From Lampris incognitus (taxonomy: Eukaryota; Chordata; Actinopteri; Lampriformes; Lampridae), in assembly GCF_029633865.1 (NCBI RefSeq), contig NC_079213.1:1895121-1959120 (forward strand): DNA of 64,000 nucleotides. The letters run 5' to 3'. Of this stretch, positions 52,301-63,902 are shown in pieces (position 1 is the first letter of the stretch; every line of letters starts with the position of its first letter). The position numbers and the translations under genes are program-made. Below the pieces are notes generated by a model. It was not told the origin of the DNA. It did no database searches and saw nothing but the letters and a program-made list of their open reading frames with translations.

Positions 52301-53180
52301 ATGAATGGGAACATTCACAGACACGATATGTACAGTTGTGAATCATCTGCATAACTATGGTAATTCATTTTGTGTTTTTGTATGTCGTGTGAGTGGGAGC
52401 ACATTAAATAGCTATGGTCCAAGAATCGAATCTTGGCGTACCCCACACATTATACCCACTTTGTCCAAGGTAAAGTCTTCAATGGACACAAAGAACTGCA
52501 TGTCTTGTAGGTAGGCCGGCCCATTTTTCTAACCTCTCCAGTAAAAGATGAGGATCACCAGTGTCGAAGGTGACCTCGTGTTCCAGGAACACCAGAACAG
52601 ATCATTTATTAGTCACATGCAGATCGTTCACAACTTTGATAAGTGCTGCTTCTGTGCTATGGTGAGATCGAAAACCTGATTGATAAACAGCTCGAAGGTT
52701 GTTAGATGTTAAGTAGTTATTAACTTGAGAATTAACTGTTTCTTCAAGTATTTCACTGGGGAACGGTAAGTTGGAGGTGGGCCAGTAGTTGGCAATAGCT
52801 GTCGCATCAAGGTTGCTCTTCTTCAGAAGTGATTAAATGACAGCCGTCTCACGTGCTGCAGGACATATACCTGCCCGAAGACAGCAGTTAATCATTTCTA
52901 ATACCTCACGTGCTAAGCAATTAAAAACTGTTTTAAAAAATGTGGTAGGGAGGGGGCGGCACGGTGGCGCAGTGGTTAGCGCGGTCGCCTCACAGCAAGA
53001 AGGTCCTGGGTTTGAGCCCCGGGGTAGTCCAGCCTTGGTGGGGTCGTCCCGGGTCGTCCTCTGTGTGGAGTTTGCATGTTCTCCCCGTGTCTACATGGGT
53101 TTCCTCCGGGGGTCCGGTTTCCTCCCACAGTCCAAAGGTAGGTCGGTGACCTGGCCGTACTAAATTGTCCCTAGGAATGA

Positions 53181-53243
<63 letters not shown>

Positions 53244-53612
53244 CCCTTTGATGGTCTGGCAGCCTGTCCAGGGTGTCTCCCCGCCTGCCGCCCAGTGACT
53301 GCTGGGAAAGGCTCCAGCATCCCGCGACCCTGAGAGCAGGATGAGCGGTTTGGATAATGGATGGATGGATGGAAGGTAGGGAGAGGACCCAAGCAGCAGG
53401 TGGAGAACCTCAGCTGCCCAACCATATTGTCTAGTTTTAAGCTCTAGAGCAGGGGTGGGCAACGGCTCGGAAGAGTGGGGTAATTGGCCAAGTACAATTG
53501 GGGAGAAAAAGGGGGGGGGGGGCGAAGCCACAAAAAAAGAAAAGAAAAAAGTTACTGTCCTTTACTCAACTTTGAAACACACACACACACACACACAGAC
53601 AGACACACACAC

Positions 53613-53677
<65 letters not shown>

Positions 53678-56616
53678 GTGACAGAGTGACAGAGTGACAG
53701 AGCTGGCCTGAGCAGTAGTGACAGAGAGAAAAGGAACCTGAGTGGAGCCCTGGTTAGAAGAACAGAAGTGTGTACTGTTCATCCTTCCTGTAGTGACCGT
53801 GGTTGGACAGTACATCAAGATGTTTAAAAGAACACAAACACCAGCTAAACTATTTGTTCAACCGAGATTAAGACATGACAGAGTCACATCTTTCTTCTCC
53901 ATTTGCTGAAGGGCTAAATCTGGAATCCGACCCCAATCCAAGAGCGACAACCCCCCGAAGCCGTTTCTCCACCCTCATGTAAACAAGTTGACTAACAACA
54001 TCTTTTAACCTTGATTGTCGAACAGGATTTGCTGACACACAGATCGGTCACAGCTCCACCCTGTTTCACATTCCCACCTGGGAGCTTCCCAGTACAACCA
54101 GCCTCTGCTATGTCACTGAACCAGTCCAGTGGTGGAAACAGAGACAGTCTCATGTTACCTAGACCACACACACACACACACACACACACAATGTTGGAGG
54201 ACATCAGAAGGACATCATCTCCTGCGAAGAAATCAAGCCGGTGTGAGTAAGAGGTCCAGGGTTCAAGTTCATCCTCCGTTACAGTTGTGAAGCAAGACAT
54301 TGGGCTCCAGACTGCTGTAACACTGCACTTACCATAGACTTAATGGAGTTTAATGCCAAATGAAAACTTCAAACCTGCGTCACTATTGTCACACACACAC
54401 ACACACACACACACACCAAACCTGCAGAGCGGCTTAGGAGCGGGGACTCGGGTATCAGTGAAAACAAACAGCCACACCCTGGGTCAGCTCTTGGTGTTGT
54501 GGGAAGACTTCTTTCTTCTCAGATCTACCGAGAAACAAAAATCTGTATTCAACAGTTACAAAGGCCATTAAATGCCACTTTACGCCACCATTTTTGGAGG
54601 GGGGAGTTTATGGCCAGAGCGGTTTTAAAATGACAACAACCTGCTCCCGTCATAGCAGCTGTCGAGCGAGACATCTGAATAAACCTCCGCAGATGATCTG
54701 TAACTCATAAACCTCGCCTTTGTTGGAGTGGAGACGGGGGAGTTTGCGGCAGCCTCACCCAGTGTCGATTATGTGTTTGTCTTTGTCCACGTCTAAGTTT
54801 GTGTCATCATGTGAAGTTTTTATTTTGATCCTCAATTTCGCTAGGCAAGGACAGCTGGCGCTGGATCGGCTGAGAGAGCTTGGTCTGCTGCGTCCTGTGG
54901 GCTCGAGGAGGAGGCAAGCGGGGCAGGCTAAGCTAACTGCTAGCCCACGGCCCTGCCCGAGAGGAAACACCGAGGCGGTCTGGCGGGGGCCTCGCTTAGC
55001 ATCAACTGTGCAGTGTTTTTGTCTGCATCTGCGTTTGTGTCGTGCGGGGAGGTGTGTCGAAGGGGTCTGGCTGGAGAGCTGGCGTTGGATCGGCGGGAGG
55101 AGCCTGGTCTGCTACATCCCACGGGCCCAACAACCACGGCCCTGACCCGAGCTGCGTCCGAAGAGGAAACACTGAGAGCTGTCCGACAATACGCGGAAGC
55201 GGGGCAAGCTAAGCTAACTGCTAGCCCATGCAGACCGGCAGTTCCGACAGCCATCCTGGCTGGCATTCCTTCTCCTGGACAGTGGACTTTCTGGACTGTG
55301 TTGTACTGGGTGGACTGTGTTGTACTGGGTGGACTGTGTTGTACTGGTTAGGCTGTGTTGTACTGGGTGGGCTGTGTTGTACTGGGTGGGCTGTGGTGTA
55401 CTGGGTGGGCTGTGTTGTACTGGGTGGACTGTGTTGTACTGGGTGGGCTGTGTTGTACTGGGTGGGCTGTGTTGTACTGGGTGGGCTGTGTTGTACTGGG
55501 TGGGCTGTGTTGTACTAGGTGGACTGTGTTGTACTGGGTGGGCTGTGTTGTACTAGGTGGACTGTGTTGTACTGGGTGGACTGTGGTGTACTGGGTGGGC
55601 TGTGTTGTATTAGGTGGACTGTGGTGTACTGGGTGGACTGTGGTGTACCGGGTGGACTGTGGTGTACTGGGTGGACTGTGGTGTACTGGGTGGACTGTGT
55701 TGTACTAGGTGGACTGTGGTGTACTGGGTGGGCTGTGTTGTACTAGGTGGACTGTGTTGTACTGGGTGGATTGTGGTGTACTGGGTGGACTGTGGTGTAC
55801 TGTATTGTACTAGGTGGACTGTGGTGTACTGGGTGGACTGTGTTGTACTAGGTGGACTGTGTTGTACTGGGTGGACTGTGGTGTACTGGGTGGACTGTGT
55901 TGTACTGGGTGGACTGTGGTGTACTGGGTGGACTGTGTTGTACTAGGTGGACTGTGGTGTACTGGGTGGACTGTGGTGTACTGGGTGGACTGTGTTGTAC
56001 TGGGTGGACTGTGGTGTACTGGGTGGACTGTGTTGTACTGGGTGGACTGTGGTGTACTGGGTGGACTGTGTTGTACTGGGTGGACTGTGTTGTACTGGGT
56101 GGACTGTGTTGTACTGGGTGGACTGTGGTGTACTGGGTGGACTGTGCTGTTGGCCGTTTTTTCTTTGTTCTCTCCGTTTTTGGTGGTATTGTTTTTGGAG
56201 GTTTTTGGATATGTGTTGTCTTTTGTGTTGCGCTGCTGTGGGATGGGGGAAATGGAATTTCCTTTCTTTGTTGTACGTACCAGTACAAATGGTTTCTGCT
56301 TGGTGTTGGGACACCTGAACATGGCCCAGTATAAAGAGGAGCTGATGCAGGCTGGAGACTCCCTCCAGGGATTCAAGAGTTTCAAGAGAGATTCAAGATC
56401 CTTTATTTGTTATGTCTTACACAAGCACGAGAGAGCAAAATTCTTGTATTTCGGCTCCTTGTCACTGCAGCGACAATCTTCCTGGTGAGAGCCATGCTCC
56501 ACCACCATCACAGACACACTGGGTGGACGGCAGCATGTTCCCATTCTTGCAGCGGGTGTGAGGAGCTGCATAACATGACAGGACATTAAGTTTAGTTTAT
56601 ACGTCGTAGGAGCATA

Positions 56617-56677
<61 letters not shown>

Positions 56678-56852
56678 CAACATTTCTGCTTTTAGCAACA
56701 GCTTCTAGTCAGATGCACTGCTGCGGCTGAGCCTTACACACAAGCCATGTGACCAAGGATCCAGGGAATGGCATTACAACAGGAACCTGAATAAAGGAAG
56801 AAGACTATGAAAACTTTCAGAAGACAGGCGGCGGGAACAAATGAAGAATGAT

Positions 56853-56909
<57 letters not shown>

Positions 56910-57190
56910 ACTAAGCCAACACATGAGTACACTGATGTGTGCATGATGTGCATTCCAGTCATTGTTCAGACTGTTATGCAGACTTGCAGAGCGACGGCAG
57001 AATAAGCTGCAGCACAACCCACCTCCAGTTCGGAGAGCCAAGCTCACATCACACACAGCTGACTACACAGTCAAAACACACACAACTTCACTGGAATAAA
57101 TCCTGAGGAACAATACATGACACCAAGAACACAAACACTCATACTAACAGCCTTCACCCACTGTGTTCCTGCTTCAAAGGGGAAGTCCCC

Positions 57191-57241
<51 letters not shown>

Positions 57242-60200
57242 ACTAGTGATTGTTCAGATCTTTCATCTGTAATTCAGAAGAGGATTTCACATCATGCAGA
57301 TGGCGTCATACGGTCAACACATTAATGTTGCTGCTCAACATGAAACACTACACATTTACAGAAAATCACCCGCACAGCCACTCACAGTCCATAGTCCTAA
57401 CAATCTGGACCATCATTAAGCCCATAGTCCTAACAATCTGGACCATCATTAAGCCCATAGTCCTAACAATCTGGACCATCATTAAGCCCATAGTCCTAAC
57501 AATCTAGCCCATCATTAAACCCATAGTCCTAACAATCTGGACCATCATTAAGCCCATAGTCATTACAATCTAGACTATCATTAAACCCATAGTCCTAACA
57601 ATCTGGACCATCATTAAGCCCATAGTCATTACAATCTAGGTCATCATTAAGTCCATAGTCCTAACAATCTGGACCATCATTAAGTCCATAGTCCTAACAA
57701 TCTGGACTATCATTAAGCCCATAGTCATTACAAACTAGACTATCATTAAGCCCATAGTCCTAACAATCTGGACCATCATTAAGCCCATAGTCCTAACAAT
57801 CTGGACTATCATTAAGCCCATAGTAATTACAAACTAGACTATCATTAAGCCCATAGTCATTACAATCTAGGCTATCATTAAGCCCATAGTCCTAACAATC
57901 TGGACCATCATTAAGCCCATAGTCCTAACAATCTGGACCATCATTAAGCCCATAGTCATTACAAACTAGACTATCATTAAGCCCATAGTCCCAACAATCT
58001 GGACCATCATTAAGCCCATACTCCTAACAATCTGGACCATCATTAAGCCCATAGTCATTACAAACTAGACTATCATTAAGCCCATAGTCCTAACAATCTG
58101 GACCATCATTAAGCCCATAGTCCTAACAATCTGGACTATCATTAAGTCTATAGTCCTAACAATCTGGACTATCATTAAGTTCCTAGTCCTAACAATCTAG
58201 ACTATCATTAAGTCCATAGCCCTAACAATCTGGACCATCATTAAGTCCATAGTCCTAACAATCTGGACCATCATTAAGTCCATAGCACTAACGATGTGGA
58301 CTATCATTAAGCCCATAGTCCTAACAATCTCGACTATCATTAAGTCCATAGTCCTAACAATCTGGACTATCATGAAACCCATAGTCCTAACAATCTGGAC
58401 TATCATGAAACCCATAGTCCTAACAATCTATACTATTATTAAGCCCATAGTCCTAACAATCTGGACTGTCATTAAGCCCATAGTCCTAACAATCTGGACT
58501 ATCATTAAGTCCATAGTCCTAACAATCTGGACTATCATTAAGCCCATAGTACTAACAATCTGGTCTATCATTAACTCCATAGTCCTAACAATCTGGACTA
58601 TCAGCCCATAGTCCTAACAATCTGGACTATCATTAAACCCAAAGTCCTAACAATCTGGACCATCATTAAGCCCATAGTCCTAACAATCTGGACCATCATT
58701 AAGCCCATAGTCCTAACAATCTGGACTATCATTAAGCCCATAGTCCTAACAATCTAGACTATCATTAAGCCCATAGTCCTAACAATCTAGACTATCATTA
58801 AATCCATAGTCCTAACCATTAAGTCCATAGTCCTAACAATCTGGACTATCAGCCCATAGTCCTAACAATCTGGACTATCATTAAGCCCATAGTCCTAACA
58901 ATCTGGACTATCATTAAGCCCATAGTACTAACAATCTGGACTATCATTAAGACCATAGTCCTAACAATCTGGACCATCATTAAGCCCATAGTTCTAACAA
59001 TCTGGACTATCATTAAGTCCATAGTACTAACAATCTGGACTATCATTAAGCCCATAGTCATTACAAACTAGACTATCATTAAGCCCATAGTCCTAACAAT
59101 GTGGACCATCATTAAGTCCATAGTCCTAACAATCTGGACTATCATTAAGCCCATAGTAATTACAAACTAGACTATCATTAAGCCCATAGTCATTACAATC
59201 TAGGCTATCATTAAGCCCATAGTCCTAACAATCTGGACCATCATTAAGCCCATAGTCCTAACAATCTGGACCATCATTAAGCCCATAGTCATTACAAACT
59301 AGACTATCATTAAGCCCATAGTCCCAACAATCTGGACCATCATTAAGCCCATAGTCCTAACAATCTGGACCATCATTAAGCCCATAGTCCTAACAATCTG
59401 GACCATCATTAAGCCCATAGTCCTAACAATCTGGACCATCATTAAGCCCATAGTCATTACAAACTAGACTATCATTAAGCCCATAGTCCTAACAATCTGG
59501 ACCATCATCAAGTCTATAGTCCTAACAATCTGGACCATCATTAAGTTCATAGTCCTAACAATCTAGACTATCATTAAGTCCATAGTCCTAACAATCTGGA
59601 CCATCATTAAGTCCATAGTCCTAACAATCTGGACCATCATTAAGTCCATAGCACTAACGATGTGGACTATCATTAAGCCCATAGTCCTAACAATTTCGAC
59701 TATCATTAAGTCCATAGTCCTAACAATCTGGACTATCAGCCCATAGTCCTAACAATCTGGACTGTCATTAAGCCCATAGTCCTAACAATCTGGACTATCA
59801 TTAAGTCCATAGTCCTAACAATCTGGACTATCATTAAGTCCATAGTACTAACAATCTGGACTATCATTAAGCCCATAGTCCTGACAATCTGGACTATCAT
59901 TAAGCCCATAGTCCTAACAATCTGGACTATCATTAAGTCCATAGTCCTAACAATCTGGACTATCATTAAACCCAAAGTCCTAACAATCTGGACCATCATT
60001 AAATCCATAGTCCTAACAATCTGGACCATCATTTAGTCCATAGTCCTTACAATCTAGACTATCATTAAGACCATAGTCCTAACAATCTCGACTATCATTA
60101 AGTCCATAGTCCTAACAATCTGGACTATCATTAAGCCCATAGTCCTAACAATCTGGACTATCATTAAGCCCATAGTCCTAACAATCTAGACTATCATTAA

Positions 60201-63200
60201 GCCCATAGTCCTAACAATCTAGACTATCATTAAGCCCATAGTCCTAACAATCTAGACTATCATTAAGCCCATAGTCCTAACAATCTAGACTATCATTAAA
60301 TCCATAGTCCTAACCATTAAGTCCATAGTCCTAACAATCTGGACTATCAGCCCATAGTCCTAACAATCTGGACCATTATTAAGCCCATAGTCCTAACAAT
60401 CTAGACTATCATTAAGCCCATAGTCCTAACAATCTGGACCATCATTAAGCCCGTAGTGCTAACAATCTGGACTATCATTAAGCCCATAGTCCTAACAATC
60501 TGGACTATCATTAAGCCCATAGTACTAACAATCTGGACTATCATTAAGCCCATAGTCCTAACAATCTGGACCATCATTAAGCCCATAGTTCCAACAATCT
60601 GGACTATCATTAAGCCCATAGTACTAACAATCTGGACTATCATTAAGCCCATAGTCCTAACAATCTCGACTATCATTAAGTCCATAGTCCTAACAATCTG
60701 GACTATCCGCCCATAGTCCTAACAATCTAGACTATCATTAAGCCCATAGTCCTAACAATCTAGACTATCATTAAGCCCATAGTCCTAACAATCTGGACCA
60801 TCATTAAATCCATAGTCCTAACCATTAAGTCCATAGTCCTAACAATCTGGACTATCCGCCCATAGTCCTAACAATCTGGACCATCATTAAGTCCATAGTC
60901 CTAACAATCTGGACCATCATTAAGACCATAGTCTTTACAATCTAGACTATCATTAAGACCATAGTCCTAACAATCTGGACCATCATTAAGCAACCCTCTG
61001 GTTTGTTTGTAATTCCACGATTGACGAACTGAATACAGAATTAACCAAACATTTGTTCACAATGCTGCATAAAATCCCATGTTTAAATTCCTACTTGTAC
61101 GTAACACACGTCCTCTACCTGCAGCGCCTGTGTGTAGGTCACTGCCTGCTGCAGGACCCCTGCAGTCACAGCCGGCAGGTGAGCGGATCCTGACAATGAG
61201 ACTTACTGTCTTACACTGAACTCTACACACTGAGCCACACAACACTCTCCCAGTTCTACATTAAACTACAGTTTCTTTTTTTATTTCCACTTTTGGACAC
61301 ACACACACACACCCACACACACACACACACCCACAGCGTCCTGGAGAAGAAGAAGTGTGATGTGGTGCATACTGTTTGTACTGCACCACATCACTTGTGG
61401 ACACTTTCTTTTTCTTTTTTGTCACGTTTCACCTGTATTAGACAGTAACAGTAGACAGACGGGAGAGAGAGGGGATGACATGCAGCAAAGGGCCGGGCTC
61501 GAACCCAGGCCACTGCAGTAAGGACTCAGCCTTATGTGGCTCCCTCTCTACCAGGTGAGCCACTGGGCGCCCCAGATCTGGACCACTTGTGGATTCAGAA
61601 CTCAGTGGTTGTCCTGACTGTTTGTTGGGCCGAACAGAAGAGCATCATGGGAAGTAAAATGTAAACGCATAACAACACAGGCCGGTGTTTCTGTCAGCCC
61701 AACGGTTCGGTGTCCTGAGCCATCTCTTTCCATGTTGATATAAACACTTAGAAATGCTGAGAATTCAGACAATCACAACATCCGTTGCTCAACATTTCGG
61801 TTATAACATAACAAATATGTAAAATACAAAATGTGTAAAAATATTAACATTAATATATTAAGTAATCAATATATTAATGTTAAACCATGTTCTAAAATAA
61901 AAAATAAATGCTGCATGTTTGTGTTCTCTGTTTTCATGTTTTTGTGGTATCATTTTGAGGGAATTTTTGGGTGTGTATTTTCATCTCTTCCGTTGCGTGG
62001 CTGTGGGCTGGCAGAAACAACATTTCCTTTTTATTTATGTGCGCAGGTACAAAATGAAAACGACAATAAACTAAGTCTTGAATCTTGAAATAATTATGGA
62101 AATTACTACCATAATATCAATCATTTTTCATACACAAGTAAAAAAAAAAAGAAAGCCACTAATTTCTGGGGGTGGGGGGTGCATGAAAACCAGCATACTG
62201 GGGTCAAGAAAGAAACAACAGGCCTGCTCTGTAGTCTACAATCAAAAGCACACCTCCTAGTTTTTATCTGCCACACACAACCCCGCTGCACCCCAGGGAA
62301 GGTGGGTGGAGCCCGAAGCCTGCAGTGGAAGAACTGGACGGATGTGGACACAACCTGTGGCAGCGGGTTCCATGTTACCTGGTCAAAACGCAGAGGTTGC
62401 CAAGCAACCAATTCAGCACAAGTGAACCCAGTGAGCAGATCTGGGACCGGTACCACTTAGCTAGCAGCTGCTGTTCCAGGAAGAGCGCGAGAGCCGCTGC
62501 CATTAGGACCAACGCATCCCGACCACTCAGCCCACACAATCAAGTTATCATCGATCTGCTGCCACTTCCCGCAACATCTTGGAAGAGAACAAATAGCAGC
62601 CTGGCTTCGAACCCACACACACAGCTTCACTTCCTTCTAGCTGGGGTGAGAGTGTACAGACACAAATACTCTCCCCCGCATGGGATTTGGTATGAGTCTG
62701 TGTAGAGCCTCAGCGAGTTTAAACTGATGTGGTCTTCTCCTGATCTGACATTGTAGCCCATCAAGTTAAACAAAAAAATAATCCCATGACAGTTCTTGTA
62801 GCTATTCAGCTGAATTTGGAACCCGACAGAACTGGCAACCCATCCACAAAACAGGGTTACATCACTGTCCCAATAGTGGGCCAGCATTCAAAAGTCATCT
62901 CTTGGACAATTTCAATTCTATCGTCTGGAAACAAACAGAATCTGGGACACGCTGGACCTGTCCCGCTTGGGGTTTTAATAAATCACATAGTTTCAGTCTG
63001 ATGCTGCAGGAGTGCCACACCCAAACTCACTCCAGTGGGAGGAGACATCTCCACGGACCCACACTGCAATCTGCTGGGGCAGCTGTCAGTCAAACATCAC
63101 TCAATATTTTGATCCAGATCCTGAGTAGACTTCTCTAGTTCAGACACCTGGAACCGCAGCGGTTCTCATCTGTTCTGCTTCAAACAGAACTGCAACTGAG

Positions 63201-63547
63201 ATGGGCGCCTGCTCTCATTTCATGCAGCTGGTTTGATGTTAAAACTGAGAAGAATCCGAGGAGGAGCAGGGTCGTGACAATGGCATTCATCTGTAATTCA
63301 ACAAGTTACAATTCCATGTTTTTGTCTTCGCCACATATCCAAATCATGTGTCGAGAGGAGCATCGGTCATGCCAAAACAAACGCTTCATTATAAGCCCAT
63401 CTAGCCGTCTCAGTGTCCAGGAGCAGACCTGAGTCCAAGTGGTGGAAGGACCGAAGTCACCGGAAAGTCAGAGACAAATAAGTAACTCACCCAGAACAGG
63501 AAGTTGAAGAAGAACAGAAGGTACTTGATACATTTGTTTACACCCAT
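45396..63547 (-). CDS. tspan8: Canonical tetraspanin, TSPAN8-like, spliced gene
   Basis: A four-span membrane protein of 229 aa. Coding exons in transcript order: 63547-63491, 50996-50934, 49440-49321, 49059-48985, 48645-48550, 47201-47079, 45945-45862, 45467-45396; all junctions are phase 0. The N terminus [19 protein letters not shown] carries the conserved NKC and TM1 Asn. TM2 ends [18 protein letters not shown]3 is [20 protein letters not shown], and the large loop has [13 protein letters not shown], a PSSC motif, YC, QPC and a final PC, that is CCG plus further cysteines as in six- to eight-cysteine tetraspanins. TM4 ends [14 protein letters not shown]. Tetraspanins act at the plasma membrane, endosomes and exosomes as partners of integrins and proteases. 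The start and loop are closest, from memory, to fish TSPAN8, but the symbol rests on recall only. The ATG has G at -3 and +4. One loop sequon (NDT). The first intron is 12.5 kb. Confidence 0.93.
45862..45945 (-). CDS. tspan8: Canonical tetraspanin exon 7 (loop end, TM4)
   Basis: 28 codons: [20 protein letters not shown] then AFAIAILL. The initial Pro-Cys closes the large loop. The donor GTCTGT matches consensus poorly apart from GT. Confidence 0.9.
46228..46865. mobile_element. Non-autonomous DNA transposon with 16-bp terminal inverted repeats
   Basis: AGCCTCCTACAGACTG at 46228-46243 is exactly inverted at 46850-46865, 638 bp end to end. No transposase is recognisable; the frame 46519-46797 is not assigned. 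It lies in the intron between exons 6 and 7 of the canonical tetraspanin. I could not confirm a target duplication. 47340-47410 also holds a short dispersed-repeat-like piece (TTTTTATAGTGCTTTTCTAG). Confidence 0.6.
47079..47201 (-). CDS. tspan8: Canonical tetraspanin exon 6 (CCG loop)
   Basis: 41 codons: [20 protein letters not shown], then [20 protein letters not shown] and T. It contains the family-defining CCG and three more cysteines. The donor is GTGAGG. Confidence 0.96.
47625..48549 (-). repeat. 43-bp minisatellite made of exon 5 end plus 5' splice site, then (GT)n
   Basis: On the coding strand each unit is ACAGACCTGCAGAAACTAGA, GGAGGAG, then GTACACACTAATACAC. The first part is identical to the last bases of exon 5 and the second to the first bases of its intron. 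I count 21 extra units with spacing of 43 (one short unit of 33). Variants include TAC for TCC, TTCTG for GTCTG and GGGCTG. A (GT)n run (plus strand, 47625-47654) closes the far end. Confidence 0.95.
48550..48645 (-). CDS. tspan8: Canonical tetraspanin exon 5 (large loop, first helix)
   Basis: 32 codons: [20 protein letters not shown] then [12 protein letters not shown]. The donor is GAG|GTACAC. The last 26 or so bases of the exon and its donor recur as a tandem array downstream in the intron. Confidence 0.92.
48884..48916. repeat. (CA)n microsatellite
   Basis: A CA run of about 33 bases between exons 4 and 5 of the canonical tetraspanin, about 70 bases below exon 4. Confidence 0.95.
48985..49059 (-). 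CDS. tspan8: Canonical tetraspanin exon 4 (TM3)
   Basis: 25 codons: [20 protein letters not shown] then VSENK. The acceptor is CTCCAG and the donor GTAGAG. Confidence 0.94.
49230..49313. repeat. (GT)n microsatellite
   Basis: A GT run of about 80 bases, starting 8 bases from the donor of exon 3 of the canonical tetraspanin. On the transcript it reads (CA)n, a known kind of splicing-modulating sequence near donors. Confidence 0.96.
49321..49440 (-). CDS. tspan8: Canonical tetraspanin exon 3 (TM2)
   Basis: 40 codons: [20 protein letters not shown] then [20 protein letters not shown]. This is the classic tetraspanin TM2 and intracellular loop. The donor GTAACA is followed after about 8 bases by an 80-base (GT)n tract on the plus strand. 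Confidence 0.96.
49590..49760. repeat. Dispersed repeat fragment
   Basis: TTTTATTTGTGATATTACAA, GCCTCAGGGGGCTTTACTGC and AACATCCTGTCCATAGATCC resemble a widespread teleost interspersed repeat, from memory. No coding potential. 49761-50500 shows nothing else. Confidence 0.45.
50528..50875. mobile_element. Possible MITE-like element
   Basis: The segment starts GGCACACCAGGCCGACGGTT and ends CTAGTGGGTTTGGTGTGTCT, weakly inverted ends, with a GC-rich core containing GCCGTCGG and GATTGGCTG. It has the look of a non-autonomous DNA transposon, but the ends do not match well. Confidence 0.35.
50934..50996 (-). CDS. tspan8: Canonical tetraspanin exon 2 (TM1 end, small loop)
   Basis: 21 codons: [20 protein letters not shown] then K. 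The acceptor CTCTAG and donor GTAGGA are acceptable. Confidence 0.93.
51038..51172 (-). mobile_element. 3' part of a tRNA-derived SINE, minus orientation
   Basis: The reverse complement matches the 3' half of the SINE at 52952-53372 (CAGGGTGTCTCCCCGCCTGC and GGATGGATG end). It starts about 40 bases from exon 2 of the canonical tetraspanin, on its 5' side. Confidence 0.78.
51600..52900 (-). mobile_element. Degraded LINE copy, minus strand (CR1/Rex/L2-type RT)
   Basis: On the minus strand, 52050-51640 can be read in pieces as [34 protein letters not shown]-like and [20 protein letters not shown] segments of an RT C terminus. A YADD box ([12 protein letters not shown]) is readable near 52335-52370. 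A small hairpin with 13-bp perfect arms (52264-52276 and 52282-52294) interrupts it. Frames are broken throughout. Confidence 0.72.
52952..53372 (+). mobile_element. tRNA-derived SINE, near full length
   Basis: The head GGCGGCACGGTGGCGCAGTG contains an A box (TGGCGCAGTGG), and GGTTTGAGCCCC gives a B box. The body has GTTCTCCCCGTGTCTACATG and TTTCCTCCCACAGTCC. A (GT)n run (53178-53241) has expanded inside it. The 3' end is GGATAATGGATGGATGG. Two truncated relatives lie at 4096-4226 and 51038-51172. Confidence 0.85.
53452..53545 (+). mobile_element. SINE tail fragment
   Basis: CGGAAGAGTGGGGTAATTGG...CAATTGGGGAGAAAAAGGG matches, in inverse orientation, the end of the SINE at 13045-13475. Only the tail is present. 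Confidence 0.65.
53577..53700. repeat. (CA)n and (CAGA)n microsatellite
   Basis: CA units, then about 20 CAGA units, then CAGAGTGA repeats. 53701-54165 and 54191-54390 show no gene; short CA runs occur at 54168-54190 and 54391-54416. Confidence 0.95.
54719..56290 (+). repeat. Dispersed repeat, copy 2, interrupted by a minisatellite
   Basis: Shares CAGCCTCACCCAGTGTCG..., GAGAGCTTGGTCTGCTGCGT, GCTAAGCTAACTGCTAGCCC and GGCATTCCTTCTCCTGGACA with copy 1 (7563-8067); the middle block is duplicated (54719-54965 and 54990-55260). The end TTTTTGGATATGTGTTGTCT...TTGCGCTGCTGTGGGATGG matches copy 1 after a 0.86-kb repeat insertion. Confidence 0.75.
55285..56147. repeat. 19-bp minisatellite (about 45 copies)
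   Basis: The unit is GGACTGTGTTGTACTGGGT, with GGGCTG, GTGGTG and CTAGGT variants. It sits exactly between GGCATTCCTTCTCCTGGACA and TTTTTGGATATG of the dispersed repeat, where copy 1 has only a short T-rich stretch. Frames across it are artefacts. Confidence 0.96.
56618..56674. repeat. (CA)n microsatellite
   Basis: A CA run of about 56 bases in intron 1 of the canonical tetraspanin. Further runs lie at 56853-56908 (CA) and 57194-57240 (GT). The DNA between them shows nothing else. Confidence 0.95.
57385..60993. repeat. 33-bp minisatellite, 3.6 kb (about 109 copies)
   Basis: The unit is CCCATAGTCCTAACAATCTG then GACCATCATTAAG, with frequent variants (TCCATAG, GACTATC, CATTACAAACTAGAC). Longer blocks recur, for example 57830-58080 and 59150-59300. 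Frames such as those at 60685-60401 are artefacts of a unit divisible by three. It lies in intron 1 of the canonical tetraspanin. Confidence 0.97.
61437..61580 (-). mobile_element. tRNA-derived SINE head, minus orientation
   Basis: On the minus strand it begins GGGGCGCCCAGTGGCTCACC (A-box-like) and carries GGTTCGAGCCC, a perfect B box, followed by TGCTGCATGTCATCCCC. This is a second SINE family in the window. Confidence 0.72.
61915..62090 (+). repeat. Dispersed repeat, copy 3 (3' end only)
   Basis: TTTTGAGGGAATTTTTGGGT...GTGGCTGTGGGCTGGCAGAAAC...TTTATGTGCGCA and the end GACAATAAACTAAGTCTTGA match the 3' parts of copies 1 and 2. 62091-63490 holds no gene or repeat that I can identify. Confidence 0.6.
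63491..63547 (-). CDS. tspan8: Canonical tetraspanin exon 1
   Basis: [19 protein letters not shown] with donor GTGAGT. The 5' UTR side is clean for about 130 bases and then meets a (GA)n tract on the coding strand. Confidence 0.94.
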
Positions 63548-63674
63548 GGCGTCGCTCTCTCCCTTCAAACCTGTCCTCAGTCAGACGCTCACAGAAGAAT
63601 GGACAGCAGGCTGTGGAGAACAGAGAGACGCCTTCACTTCCTCTGAATAGTCACTTTGCTTTACCTGTTTCTCC

Positions 63675-63902
<228 letters not shown>

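Noticed and set aside
52952-53060. A tRNA gene (A and B boxes present)
   Set aside because: The head cannot be folded into a proper cloverleaf with an anticodon loop, and it is joined to a SINE body and tail with other truncated copies in the window.
53550-53700. Promoter-like or coding meaning of the CAGA-repeat frames
   Set aside because: Simple microsatellite; the frames are Thr-Asp-Arg-Gln repeats only.
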